Origin: Planctomycetota bacterium | GTDB taxonomy: Bacteria; Planctomycetota; UBA8108; JACQVS01 | NCBI GenBank assembly: GCA_028280485.1 | Contig: JANQLS010000058.1 | Span: 1 to 64,000 of the forward strand | Length of the DNA: 64,000 bases | Direction of reading: 5' to 3' | Part shown: one piece after another, positions 27,531 to 37,750 of the stretch | Position numbering within the stretch: position 1 is the first letter of the stretch | Layout: each line of letters begins with the position of its first letter | Made by a program: the position numbers and the translations under genes | The notes under the pieces: model-generated | What the model was told of the DNA's origin: nothing | Seen by the model: the letters and a program-made list of their open reading frames with translations, nothing else | Databases searched by the model: none

Positions 27531-28133
27531 ATGAAACAAAAACGATCCTTAAAAATTATTCTATCTATCTCTTTGATTGCGATTGTTATTCTGATTGTGT
27601 TGGGTTTGACCTCTCGACCTTATATTGGTTACCAACTTTCCTTATCAAAACTTAAAGGCGAACTATCCAAGTACCATCCCGAAGAACTCATTTTTGTCTT
27701 TGACCCTGATTTCCCCGGAGAAATTAAACTGGATTTGGTGGGGGAGCATACAAATTTTGGAATCAAGCCCTTTGCTGTCGTGAGTAATGAATGGGGGGAG
27801 GGGCTTCAGATGGAGTTTTCCGACGGAACGCGGAAATTATTTAATAATGAACATAACGATTTGAAATCAACCGAGGCTCGGATTTTTGCTCAAGCCATCA
27901 ATTATTTAAATTTGTATGGAGGGTCAAGGAAAGGCACTTTGGTTTGTTTTAGCCAGAGCCTCCACCCAGAGACGGTGAGTCGAATATCAGCCATGAACTA
28001 TAAAAAGTGTTCCTTTTTCATCGTGACCTTCGGCTCAATGGGGCATCCTAAGAAGCAGCCTATGAAGGATCTCTCGAAAAACAATAAGGTCGAGTTCTTC
28101 TCTTTAGAGATTTTGGATCGGATGAAGGAGTGA
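27531..28133 (+). CDS. membrane-anchored protein, tandem paralogue 2
   Basis: About 200 residues from the second ATG (MKQKRSLKIILSISLIAIVI). Same plan as the preceding gene: basic start, one hydrophobic helix, then VFDPDFPGEIKLD, PFAVV, EFSDGTRK, QAINYLNL and MNYKKCSFFIVT. The two genes are clearly a tandem duplication separated by about 110 bases. Function is unknown. Confidence 0.65.
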   Translation: MKQKRSLKIILSISLIAIVILIVLGLTSRPYIGYQLSLSKLKGELSKYHPEELIFVFDPDFPGEIKLDLVGEHTNFGIKPFAVVSNEWGEGLQMEFSDGTRKLFNNEHNDLKSTEARIFAQAINYLNLYGGSRKGTLVCFSQSLHPETVSRISAMNYKKCSFFIVTFGSMGHPKKQPMKDLSKNNKVEFFSLEILDRMKE

Positions 28134-28628
28134 GGAGGCGTGGTGCTTACACTTTTCCTCAGGGAAGCCCGAAGCTTTAGCGAGGGATAGGGATACGAAG
28201 ACGCCTAAGTCTTTAAATTACACTTCAACAAATCTAACTTCCGCCTCGCTGACGCTACCCCATAAGTACCTTAGCGCTTTTTAACTCTGCTTGTTACCGA
28301 TCCCTCGCTAAAGCTTCGGGCTTCCTGGGTCTGGAAATGAATTTGTGGTGATTTTGTATCCCATCCCTCGCTCACGCTTCGGGCTTGAAATGATTGAGCC
28401 ATCGGGTCCTCAAATCCGACCTTTATCGGCCATATAGAGCCCTTAATCTTTAAATTCCCTGATCCTGGAATATTTTTGACAAGAATTGATTTTGATTACG
28501 ACTGAATTAGCATGATTCTGTAACAAATTACGTACTTATTCGTAGTAAGATAGAGACCTAAACGCCAGTCCTTACTTCAGTTGAGCATTCTCCTTTAGAT
28601 TGTATAAACCCTAATCCCGAGGCCTCCC
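28134..28628. other. repeat-bearing gap before the efflux operon
   Basis: Three copies of the CCCGAAGC..AGCGAGGGAT repeat: direct at 28164-28188, inverted at 28300-28324 and 28363-28386. The remainder is AT-rich and should hold the efflux promoter; TTGACA at 28476-28481 is a possible -35 but I see no good -10 at the right distance. Confidence 0.5.
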
Positions 28629-30245
28629 GTGATCACCCTCCAGAGATCTCATTCCAGTTTAAGCAAGAGCCCTAAGTCTATTACCTGTAGTGCCTTAAAT
28701 CCCGGTGCGCTCGTGGGAATAATTCTTTCTGTTCTCTTTCTTAGCTCGAGCTGTGACTTTAATGTCGGAAAGAGTTCCGATGCTTCAGGGGGCGAGAAAC
28801 CCAAAGAGCAGAAAGAAGCTGAAAAGAAAGACAAGTTAGAGACCGTTTTTCCCGTCAAGATCGGAGCCTTCGAAAAGGGCACCATTTCTTCGACTCTCAA
28901 AGTTCACGCGACTTTGGAAGCCGTCAAACGGGGAGAGATCTATCCTGAAATCTCAGGGGTGATCAAAAACGTGCTTAAACGTGAGGGTGATCCTGTCCAA
29001 GCTAACGAAGTCGTCGTTCAGTTGGATGATGAAGAACTCAAGCTAACTGAAGACACGAAAAAAGTTCTCTGGGATCAAGCCTTGAGCCGAGTCCGACTCG
29101 CGGAGTTATCCAAGAAAGAGCAAGAGCAAGCCGTTCAAACCAAACAACTCTTGAGAGACAAAGCGAAGAGCGAATTTGAAGCTCATGAAAAGTTGTTTAA
29201 CGCGAAGAAGAACGAACTCACCGGATCGGTGTCGAAAGAACAATTCGATCAAAAACGTTACGCCTTTGAAGAGGCGAAGCTCAGTTTGATCTCGGCTGAA
29301 GTTGCGGCTGAAAAAGCCGACCTTGACTACGAGCTGTCGAAACAAACCGCCCGCCAAGCTGAACTCGATTACCACGCAGCCCAACTGCAAGTGCGAAGAG
29401 CCAAGATCAAATCTCCCATCGATGGTTCGATCACGCTTTTAGATCTCAAGGTCGGTGAGTTGATGAGTTCGAGTAAGCTCGCTTTCAACGTATCAAACAA
29501 CACTCATTTAGAAGCCAAGCTCTACGTCCCTCAAAAAGAGCTTCAACGATTGAAGGTGGGACAAGCTGTACGAATTCGCTCTGAAGTATTTTCCGATCGG
29601 CCTGAGCCTTTCAAGGGACAGATCGAAGTGATCAACTCCGTGGTGGATTCAGATAATGGCATGATCCGAGTGATCGTAGGTATCGATGATCCGGAAGCGT
29701 TAACGTTTTTAAAACCAGGGATGTTCATCAACGGTGAAGTCGTTTTAGAAACGCATGAAGATGCCTTTTTAGCTAAAAAGCGTTGGTTGCTCTACGAAAA
29801 CCAAGACCCCGTCGTTTACCTCGCCGAGGAAGGTCGTGCAAAAAGGTATGTGGTCGAAACGGGATTCACGGATCGAGATCTCATCGAAGTTTTAAGCTTA
29901 ACCAATGTTCAAGGTCAAAAGCTTAGCCCCCTGCCCGACAATCTCGCGCTGATCATCGCGGGCCAAAACAGCCTGAAGCCAGAGGCGAAGATTAAAGATG
30001 TCGATTCTCCTCCTGTCGAAGAGCCTACGGGTAATAACTCGAATAAAGAGAATGAGGACGTGGAGAATTCCGATCAGTTGACAGAAGCCGACTACAAAGA
30101 GAAGAATGAAGGTTCAAAGGATGAGACTAAGGAAAATTCGGCCAAGCTGACTCCTGTATCAAATCAAGTCGAGTCTGAAGAAGTTCCTGCAGTCCAAACG
30201 GCTGCCAATGAGCAAGAAGAAGCCGAGGGAGAGTCTTCACCTTAA
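28629..30245 (+). CDS. RND efflux periplasmic adaptor (membrane-fusion protein), lipoprotein
   Basis: 538 residues from a GTG start. Lipobox LSSSC near residue 43 predicts a lipid anchor. The HlyD/AcrA-like order is visible: lipoyl half (GEIYPEISGVIKNVLKREGD), a long helical hairpin rich in Lys/Glu/Ala (about 135-250), the second lipoyl half (AKIKSPIDGSITLLDLKVGE) and a beta-barrel (LYVPQKELQRLKVGQAVRIR). The last 90 residues are an acidic low-complexity tail not usual in this family. It couples the two RND permeases that follow; its stop overlaps the next ATG (TAATG). The exported substrate is unknown. Confidence 0.9.
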   Translation: MITLQRSHSSLSKSPKSITCSALNPGALVGIILSVLFLSSSCDFNVGKSSDASGGEKPKEQKEAEKKDKLETVFPVKIGAFEKGTISSTLKVHATLEAVKRGEIYPEISGVIKNVLKREGDPVQANEVVVQLDDEELKLTEDTKKVLWDQALSRVRLAELSKKEQEQAVQTKQLLRDKAKSEFEAHEKLFNAKKNELTGSVSKEQFDQKRYAFEEAKLSLISAEVAAEKADLDYELSKQTARQAELDYHAAQLQVRRAKIKSPIDGSITLLDLKVGELMSSSKLAFNVSNNTHLEAKLYVPQKELQRLKVGQAVRIRSEVFSDRPEPFKGQIEVINSVVDSDNGMIRVIVGIDDPEALTFLKPGMFINGEVVLETHEDAFLAKKRWLLYENQDPVVYLAEEGRAKRYVVETGFTDRDLIEVLSLTNVQGQKLSPLPDNLALIIAGQNSLKPEAKIKDVDSPPVEEPTGNNSNKENEDVENSDQLTEADYKEKNEGSKDETKENSAKLTPVSNQVESEEVPAVQTAANEQEEAEGESSP

Positions 30246-33200
30246 TGAGCGATTCGGAACTTTCTGCTCCATCACCCTCGCCGAATGAAGAGAATGGTTC
30301 GGCCTTAGAGGTTCCTCCAGAACTTGACCGAGGTCTTTTAGCCCTCTCTACTCGTCGTCCCGTGGCGATGTTGATGGTCGTTGCGACCATCGTGGTGTTC
30401 GGAGTGATCTCCTTCAATCAGTTGCCGCGCAATTTGATGCCGGACATCTCTTACCCCTCCGTAACGGTCAGAACCGACTTTCCGGGAGCTGCCCCCATCG
30501 ATGTCGAAGATCGAATTTCGGAACGCCTTGAAAGTGTGCTCTCTCAAGTCAAAGGTTTGAGACGCATTTCGAGTGTTTCGAGAGCCGAGGTCTCTGAGAT
30601 CATCATGGAGTTCTCATGGGGGACCAACATGGGGCAGGCTACCCTTGAGATTCGAGAGAAGATCGATCAAGCCTACCTTCCCGATGAGGTCGAAAAGCCG
30701 ACTATCTTAAGATACGATCCCACTCTGGATCCCATCCTTCAATTAGGATTTTATCGAGAGCTTCCTGAGGGACGCAGCAAAAAGAGCGCTTCCGAGCAGG
30801 TGGATGATCTGATTGAGCTTCGTATTCGGGCTGAAGAGATCATCGAGAAAGATCTCGAATTGATACCAGGGGTTGCCGCGGTGGAGATTCGTGGTGGGTA
30901 TGAACGCGAGATTCGTATCGATGTCGATGAAGATAAACTCACCGCCAATCAAGTCGATCTCAATTTGGTTTCGAGCCGTCTTCGTGAGGAAAACCAAAAC
31001 TTAGCCAGCGGCATCATCTATGAAGGTGAGCAAGCCTTGATCGTTCGTTCGGTGAATGAGTTTCAAGGTTTGGAAGAGATTCGAAATATCGTTCTCAAGC
31101 GTATCAACAACGTGCCGGTTCGACTCGACAGCGTCGCCAAGGTTTACTTTGGGTACAAAGACCCTGAAGTTCTCACGCGATTCAACGGTAATCCCTGTGT
31201 GAAGATCGATCTCTTCAAGGAAGCCGATGCGAACTTGGTGGAAGTCGCGAAGCGAGTTCGCGATCGAATTGAAGGAACTCCTCAAGAACGACAGCAATTA
31301 AAGTGGTATTTTGCCCAACAAAATAAGAAGCGAGAGTCGGGGGAAAAGGAATCGAAATCAAACGATGATTCAGAGAAAGCTCCCGGTGAGAATGAAGAAG
31401 AGAAGAAGTCAGAAGATGAATCATCGGAGGAGGGCGAAGAAGATGAATTAGCCGATGGGGATGAGTCTTCAGAGGCAGCGGGTCAAGATGAGAAGAAGAA
31501 AGATTCAAAAAAGAAGAGTCATCATTTTGAAGTTAAAAAACCTCGGTTTTTAAGTTCGCGAGTTCGTGACGACGAAAAAATCGTCGTCATGAGTGATCAG
31601 TCGGTCTTCATTCAAAACTCACTTGAGGAAGTCCGTATGACCGCGGTTTTCGGGGGATTTCTGGCGATCGTCGTTCTTTATCTCTTTCTCAGGAATTTGT
31701 GGTTTACGGTTATCGTCGGCCTGGCGATTCCTCTATCAGTGATCGCTACCTTCGCTTCGATGAAAATCCTCAATGTCTCCTTAAACATCATGAGTTTAGG
31801 AGGCCTCGCTCTGGGAGTGGGGATGCTCGTCGATAACTCGATCGTTGTCTTGGAAAGTATATTTAGATGTCGAGAGGCGGGGGACGGTGCACGCTTAGCA
31901 GCAGTTCGAGGTGGCCGTTCCGTTGCATCTGCGGTAACGGCTTCGACATTAACTACGGTTGCGGTTTTCTTCCCTATCGTTTTCGTTGAGGGAGTAGCCG
32001 GACAAATCTTTAAGGATCAAGCGATCACCGTCGTTGTTTCGCTTTTGGCTTCGCTTGCGGTTTCTTTAACCTTCATTCCCACCTTAGTCTCTCGCCAGTT
32101 TTCGGGCTCACAGGCTCCGATTGGAAGCTGGATGGAGAAAGAAAAGGCTTCGCGTTTTGCTTGGGTTGGAGAACGATTTAAGAGCACTCACAACTGTTTC
32201 TCTAAAAAGATCTTCTGGTTCATTATTCTTTTACCGATTTATGTCTTGGCTCATCTCTTCACGTTCTTCGGAGTGATCTTTGAATTCATCGGCCGATTGA
32301 TACGTTGGATACTCTCTAAGATATCGATGTTCTTCCGGTGGCTGTTTTCTCTGGCTTCAAAAGTGCTCGGAGGAGCTTCCGGAGGAATCTTCGGAATTTT
32401 TGATAAGCTTTGGCAGAAAATTGAAAATTTTTATCCCAAGGTCATCTTCGCTGCTCTTTCGAATCGAGCGGCAGTTCTCTTTATCGCCATCGTTTTAGCC
32501 AGTGGATCCGGATACTTGATGACTCAATTGGGATCGGAGCTCATCCCCGAAGTTCACCAGGGAGAATTTACCGTTGAAGTCGAGCTTCCCGTCGGAACGC
32601 GAATTGAAAAGACGGATCAAACGATCTCACCCCTCGAACAACAAATCCGTTCGTTAGAGTCGGTCAAGTCAGTAGCTTCGACCATTGGAGTCGAGCGCGA
32701 TTCCATGAAAGCGGGGGAGGAAGGAGAGCATACCGCTCGACTTCTCGTTAAAACGGTCGACAATCGTCAACCTCAAATCGTAGAAGCTGAAGTGAAGGCT
32801 GCGATTCGAGAGCTTCTACCACAGTACTTAGATATCACCGACGATCGAATTCGTAATCCCGTTCTCTTTAGCTTTAAGACACCGATTGAAGTTGAGATCA
32901 AAGGCTACAATCTCGACAAGCTTCATGAGCTTGCAAATGCCATCGAAAAGGAAATGAATAATATCCCGTCGATCAAGGATGTGAAGTCTTCCGTTCGACC
33001 TGGGTTTCCTGAAGTTCATCTCGTTTTTGATCGGGAGATCCTTAATCGTTACAACCTCGACATCGGAACGATCGGTAATGCGATTAAGCGTAAGATCGAT
33101 GGTGAAATACCTACTCGCTACAGTGAACGCGATCGTAAGGTCGATCTCCGAGTTCGCCTCCAGGAAGAAGATCGAGCTTCTTTGGGAGACCTGCGTGAGC

Positions 33201-33985
33201 TTATCGTAAATCCCGGGGGGCCAGTGAAGCATTCGCTTTATGATGTAGCTAAAGTGGTTGAAGGTGTAGGGCCAGCCGAAATTCGACGTATCAGTCAAAC
33301 GCGCGCTGCTATCGTCAGTGCGAACCTTTCAGGCTTAGATCTCGGTCGAGCGACGGGAGAAATCACCGATTCCTTATCCGATGTGAACATCCCCGCTGAG
33401 TTCAGTGTTGGATTCGGGGGGCAACACCAAGAGATGCAGGCCTCCCGAGACAGTTTGATTCGTGCTTTGTTACTGGCGATCTTTTTAGTCTACGTCGTCA
33501 TGGCAGCTCAATTTGAATCGTTGGTTCAACCCTTTGTGATTTTATTTTCCATTCCCCTGGCTTGTACCGGCATCGGGCCCGTGCTATCAGCCTTAAACGA
33601 ACCACTCAACGTGATCGTCTTCATCGGTATGATCATGCTCGCTGGGATCGTGGTGAATAATGCGATCGTTTTGATTGATTGCATCAATCAATTGCGTAAG
33701 ACAGGAATGTCCAAATTTGAAGCGATTCAAAAAGCGGGGCAGTTGAGACTACGCCCCATTTTGATGACGACAACCACCACCGTGTTAGGCTTATTGCCTC
33801 TAACCGGAATCCTAACGATGATCCCCGGGGCGGGAGAAAGCTTCGCAGCTTTTTTAGGAGTGGGTGAAGGATTAGAAATTCGGGCTCCTATGGCGATCAC
33901 GGTGATATCGGGTTTGATCGCCTCAACCGTATTGACTTTGATCGTCATCCCCGTCATCTATTCGTTCAGTGATTGGAGGGAATGA
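30245..33985 (+). CDS. RND efflux permease 1 (AcrB/HAE-type)
   Basis: 1246 residues, about 200 longer than typical AcrB. TM1 (AMLMVVATIVVFGVISF) is followed by porter domains with the usual DFPGAAPIDVEDRISERLE. TM4 carries LGVGMLVDNSIVVLESI, where the second Asp of the usual DD pair is Asn. Two inserts are unusual: a highly charged Lys/Glu/Ser/Asp stretch in the first periplasmic region (about 357-430) and extra hydrophobic segments between the two halves (about 640-725). The C-terminal half repeats the fold with FLVYVVMAAQFESLVQPF. Proton-driven export is inferred from the family. The stop overlaps the next start (ATGA). Confidence 0.93.
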   Translation: MSDSELSAPSPSPNEENGSALEVPPELDRGLLALSTRRPVAMLMVVATIVVFGVISFNQLPRNLMPDISYPSVTVRTDFPGAAPIDVEDRISERLESVLSQVKGLRRISSVSRAEVSEIIMEFSWGTNMGQATLEIREKIDQAYLPDEVEKPTILRYDPTLDPILQLGFYRELPEGRSKKSASEQVDDLIELRIRAEEIIEKDLELIPGVAAVEIRGGYEREIRIDVDEDKLTANQVDLNLVSSRLREENQNLASGIIYEGEQALIVRSVNEFQGLEEIRNIVLKRINNVPVRLDSVAKVYFGYKDPEVLTRFNGNPCVKIDLFKEADANLVEVAKRVRDRIEGTPQERQQLKWYFAQQNKKRESGEKESKSNDDSEKAPGENEEEKKSEDESSEEGEEDELADGDESSEAAGQDEKKKDSKKKSHHFEVKKPRFLSSRVRDDEKIVVMSDQSVFIQNSLEEVRMTAVFGGFLAIVVLYLFLRNLWFTVIVGLAIPLSVIATFASMKILNVSLNIMSLGGLALGVGMLVDNSIVVLESIFRCREAGDGARLAAVRGGRSVASAVTASTLTTVAVFFPIVFVEGVAGQIFKDQAITVVVSLLASLAVSLTFIPTLVSRQFSGSQAPIGSWMEKEKASRFAWVGERFKSTHNCFSKKIFWFIILLPIYVLAHLFTFFGVIFEFIGRLIRWILSKISMFFRWLFSLASKVLGGASGGIFGIFDKLWQKIENFYPKVIFAALSNRAAVLFIAIVLASGSGYLMTQLGSELIPEVHQGEFTVEVELPVGTRIEKTDQTISPLEQQIRSLESVKSVASTIGVERDSMKAGEEGEHTARLLVKTVDNRQPQIVEAEVKAAIRELLPQYLDITDDRIRNPVLFSFKTPIEVEIKGYNLDKLHELANAIEKEMNNIPSIKDVKSSVRPGFPEVHLVFDREILNRYNLDIGTIGNAIKRKIDGEIPTRYSERDRKVDLRVRLQEEDRASLGDLRELIVNPGGPVKHSLYDVAKVVEGVGPAEIRRISQTRAAIVSANLSGLDLGRATGEITDSLSDVNIPAEFSVGFGGQHQEMQASRDSLIRALLLAIFLVYVVMAAQFESLVQPFVILFSIPLACTGIGPVLSALNEPLNVIVFIGMIMLAGIVVNNAIVLIDCINQLRKTGMSKFEAIQKAGQLRLRPILMTTTTTVLGLLPLTGILTMIPGAGESFAAFLGVGEGLEIRAPMAITVISGLIASTVLTLIVIPVIYSFSDWRE

Positions 33986-36900
33986 TGGTCGATCCCGCTC
34001 CTTCAAATCACGAAAAAGAATCTTCTCATACTCCGGTCGAGTCTGAACAATTTGAAAGGATGTCTCCTCTTTTAAGGTGGACCCTTTACCGACCGATCAC
34101 CGTCTTCGTTCTTTTCCTTGCCTTTTTAGTGGTGGGCTTCATCGCGTATCCCCGCTTAGAAGTTCAGTTGATGCCCGAAGGGATCAACATGGGATCGCTG
34201 TCGGTCTGGATCCCGGTTGCGAATTCGACTCCTCAAGAGGTTTTAGAAGAAATCACGAAACCTACGGAAGATCGTATTCGAACGATTCCCGGTATTCGTT
34301 CCCTTTACTCGAGATCTTCGGCGAATTTTTCTCAGCTCATCATCTCTTACGACTCGGAGAAAGATCCTGATTCCTTAGCTGCCGATGTGCGGGAGCGTTT
34401 AGATCGAGCGAAGCTACGCTGGCCTGAGGGCGTCGATCGTTACAACATTTGGCGGGGAAATATGGATGCCGATTTGCCCGTATATATTGTGGCAATCGGT
34501 TTAGATTTAGAGGGCGATAAAAAAAACGATGATGTTTACCAAAGTGATGTCTTTGAGAACGTGATTCAAAATCGACTCTTAGCGATCGGGGGAGTGGCTA
34601 ATGTCGAATTTTGGGGGCTTACCGATAATCGAGTGATCATCGATTTAGATAATGATTTGGTTGCGGCTCACCAAGTGCCCGTACGGGAATTGATCGGTAG
34701 ATTATCTCAAGATAATCAAAACATCACCGGAGGAAAAATCCGGGATGGCGATCGAGAGTATTTAATCCGATCGGTGGGACGATTTAATTCTTTTGAAGAA
34801 GTCGATGATTATCCCGTAACGACGAGCTTGAAGGTTTCGGACGTGGCCGATGTCGGGTACCAACGGGCTCTCAAAAATTTTTACTCCCGCGTGAATGGGA
34901 ATCTCGCAACGGTTGCCGTTTTGAAAAAAGACTCGATGGCAAATACCGTCGAGGTTTGTGAGAACATCAAGCTGGCGCTCAAAGAGCTCGAAGAGTCTCT
35001 CCCTCGCCAGATGGCTTCCATCAATGAATTCACCTACTTTCCTTTCCTCGATCAAGGTGAAATCATCACGGTTTCTATCGACAGTTTGAAAGAGAGTGGC
35101 ATCTACGGCGGAATCATGGCCTTTTTGGTCTTGTTTGTTTTCTTTCGAAGATTCAAGGTCACATTTATCGTGACTATGGCGATTCCCTTTTCACTGTTGA
35201 TCACCATCGTTTGGCTTTACTTTGATAGTGGGTCCTTCAATATCCTTTCGATCATGGGCATGTCTCTTGGCATCGGGATGTTGGTTGATAACTCGATCGT
35301 GGTGGTAGAAAACATCGTTCGAAAGCAAGATTTGGGTATGAAGCCCATCGTGGCTGCTGCTGAAGGGCTGAAAGAGATCGGACTCGCCGTTAGCTTAGCC
35401 ACGTTAACGACCGTAGTCGTATTCGTCCCCATCATGTTCATGACGAGTATCCCCTTCTTGAAAGTGATTTTTCAATCGGTGGGAGGGCCCCTTTGTGTCA
35501 GCGTATTGGCTTCATTATTTGTGGCGTTGGTTTTTATTCCTCAGGGGGTTTTGTTTTTTCATCGGAAGCCGGTTAAAGAGCGCCCTGTTCCTGAGAAGAG
35601 GCCTAAGATAAAATTGATTGAATCGATTCGGGATGGATTCTGGTCATTTATCTCTACGTTGAAAAGAATTCCAATCATTCGATTTTTTGTTCCTCGTGGA
35701 TTTTTCTTAAAGCCACTAAAAGATTCATCAGTTGCTCAATCTACTGGAAAAGAAAATCCCTTAGCATCCATTAGTTCGTTCTATCGTTGGTTTTCGAATA
35801 ATATGAATCGAATTCCCATATTGAGTTGGGTTTTCGTCGTCCCCTGGCTGTTATTGTTTGTGGGACCTGTTCTGGTTTTTACTCGTTTGGTTTTTAAAGC
35901 TGTATTCATTCCACTTGCTCGGTTTTTTATTCCTCGCGGTTTTTTCTTAAAACCACTAAAGGCTTCTGAAGAAAATATATCATTCAAAAGTGAAAAAACG
36001 GAATCACCCTTCGAGTCGATTAGCTCGTTCTATCGTTGGTTCTGGAATAATATGAATCGAATTCCAATACTGAGCTGGATCTATGTGGTACCAGGATTAC
36101 TGTTATTCTATGGGCCCTTTCTCGTTTTTGCCCGAGGAGTACTTAGAACTATATTCATTCCCCTAATTCTTCATCCCAACCAAACGACAAGAAAATGGTT
36201 GGGTTGGTGTTTAGCCCATCGCTTTGGCGCTTTAATCATTTTAGTGTCTGTTCTAATGACAGCTTACAGCTTGTTGGCCTTGAAACTCGTCCCCGTCAAC
36301 TTCGACACCCAGGAAGGCGTGTCCCGCATGGAGCTTCGAGTGAGCTTGCCGAAAAACCTAACTCTTCGAGAGATCAACGATATCTTTGATGAGCTTGAGC
36401 GAGCCTTTTACGATAAAGACAACCCAGAGATTCAAAAAGACCGAAAGATTCGTGCGATCACAAGTTACTTCAGTTCTCGAAGTGGCGGGCTTAACCTCAT
36501 TTTCGAGGAAGGGCATCGAGTTAAAGAGGAAGAGTTCTTTAAAACTTACCATAAGTACATTCCTGAAATCCCCGGGGTTAAGGTTCAACTTCGTACCGAT
36601 ATGTTTGAAGAAAATGATCGGCGAAAACGAATACGGGTCTTCGTGAGAGGAACAGACCTCGGAACATTGAATAAATTGGGCGATGAAGTTCTCGCTTTAC
36701 TTCAAGATAAGGAAGTCTTCCCTGAGCTTTACGATGCGCGTCCCATGCGTGACGACAGTCGCGACGAAGTGCGTGTCAGTGTGAATCGGGAGCTGGCTCA
36801 GCACTATGGCATCGATGCCGGTTCGGTGTCGAGTATGGTCTCCTGGGCGATTCGAGGAGCCGTGTTACCGGATTTTGTCACGGCTGATCGAGAGTTGCCC

Positions 36901-37746
36901 TTTTGGATTCGTTATCAAGATGCTGATAAAGAAAACGTTGAAGAGATCAACGCCATTCAAGTTCTGAGTGATAAGGGCACTCTGGTTCGTTTAGATAACG
37001 TAGCGAAGTATGATATCCACCCTGGGCCGGGTCATATCCGCCGAATGAACGGGAAGATGACCGTCGCTTTTTCAGCAGAGTCTCAAGAGACAGAAGACGC
37101 CAAGTTTAACCAACTCAAGAATAAGGTTTCCTTTTGGCTCTCCAAAATACCGGTTGAAGAAGGATTTGAGATCACTCAGGATCCCAGTGGCCGACGGGGA
37201 GCACAGGGAGATTTCACCAGTCTCATTTGGGCGGGAGTCTTGGCTATCTGTTTAGTGTTCTTCGTGATGGGATTGCTATTTGAATCGTTCATCATGCCCT
37301 TCTCTGTATTGCTTTCTATCCCCTTCGCCTTCTTTGGATCCATTTGGGGCCTTTTCTTAAGTGGAATTCCATTAGATCCAGTTGGCGTTATCGGCATGGT
37401 GATCCTGGTCGGAATCGTGGTGAACAATGCGATCGTGCTGGTGGATTCCATCAATAGAAATCGCTCGAAAGGGAATGAACGGACCGATGCCATTTTAGAA
37501 GCCTCTCGAGTGCGATTCCGACCGATTTGGATGACGGCAATGACGACGATCTTCGGTTTGATTCCCTTGGTCTTGCTTCCCCAAAAAGGTGAAGGTATCG
37601 ATTACAAAGCGATGGCGATGGTCATCATCGGAGGGCTCTTCACTTCAACCTTCTTCACCCTCTTCGTCGTTCCCCTCTTCTATACTTGGCTCGATGACTT
37701 AAGGCGCTTCTTTATTACCTTGTTTATGAAGCCTGAGAAGTTGTAA
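33982..37746 (+). CDS. RND efflux permease 2 (AcrB/HAE-type) with duplicated linker
   Basis: 1254 residues from the ATG at 33982, which overlaps the previous stop and has GGAGGG just upstream; an earlier TTG at 33973 is less likely. TM1 is TVFVLFLAFLVVGFIAYPRL, and TM4 contains LGIGMLVDNSIVVVENIVRK. Between the halves (about residues 560-730) lies a direct duplication of an 80-residue module: IPRGFFLKPL, SSFYRWF.NNMNRIPILSW and a hydrophobic segment VVPWLLLFVGPVLVF occur twice, also similar in DNA. The second half is regular. With permease 1 and one adaptor this suggests a two-permease complex, as in MdtBC-type systems (inference). Confidence 0.93.
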   Translation: MMVDPAPSNHEKESSHTPVESEQFERMSPLLRWTLYRPITVFVLFLAFLVVGFIAYPRLEVQLMPEGINMGSLSVWIPVANSTPQEVLEEITKPTEDRIRTIPGIRSLYSRSSANFSQLIISYDSEKDPDSLAADVRERLDRAKLRWPEGVDRYNIWRGNMDADLPVYIVAIGLDLEGDKKNDDVYQSDVFENVIQNRLLAIGGVANVEFWGLTDNRVIIDLDNDLVAAHQVPVRELIGRLSQDNQNITGGKIRDGDREYLIRSVGRFNSFEEVDDYPVTTSLKVSDVADVGYQRALKNFYSRVNGNLATVAVLKKDSMANTVEVCENIKLALKELEESLPRQMASINEFTYFPFLDQGEIITVSIDSLKESGIYGGIMAFLVLFVFFRRFKVTFIVTMAIPFSLLITIVWLYFDSGSFNILSIMGMSLGIGMLVDNSIVVVENIVRKQDLGMKPIVAAAEGLKEIGLAVSLATLTTVVVFVPIMFMTSIPFLKVIFQSVGGPLCVSVLASLFVALVFIPQGVLFFHRKPVKERPVPEKRPKIKLIESIRDGFWSFISTLKRIPIIRFFVPRGFFLKPLKDSSVAQSTGKENPLASISSFYRWFSNNMNRIPILSWVFVVPWLLLFVGPVLVFTRLVFKAVFIPLARFFIPRGFFLKPLKASEENISFKSEKTESPFESISSFYRWFWNNMNRIPILSWIYVVPGLLLFYGPFLVFARGVLRTIFIPLILHPNQTTRKWLGWCLAHRFGALIILVSVLMTAYSLLALKLVPVNFDTQEGVSRMELRVSLPKNLTLREINDIFDELERAFYDKDNPEIQKDRKIRAITSYFSSRSGGLNLIFEEGHRVKEEEFFKTYHKYIPEIPGVKVQLRTDMFEENDRRKRIRVFVRGTDLGTLNKLGDEVLALLQDKEVFPELYDARPMRDDSRDEVRVSVNRELAQHYGIDAGSVSSMVSWAIRGAVLPDFVTADRELPFWIRYQDADKENVEEINAIQVLSDKGTLVRLDNVAKYDIHPGPGHIRRMNGKMTVAFSAESQETEDAKFNQLKNKVSFWLSKIPVEEGFEITQDPSGRRGAQGDFTSLIWAGVLAICLVFFVMGLLFESFIMPFSVLLSIPFAFFGSIWGLFLSGIPLDPVGVIGMVILVGIVVNNAIVLVDSINRNRSKGNERTDAILEASRVRFRPIWMTAMTTIFGLIPLVLLPQKGEGIDYKAMAMVIIGGLFTSTFFTLFVVPLFYTWLDDLRRFFITLFMKPEKL

Positions 37747-37750
37747 AACT

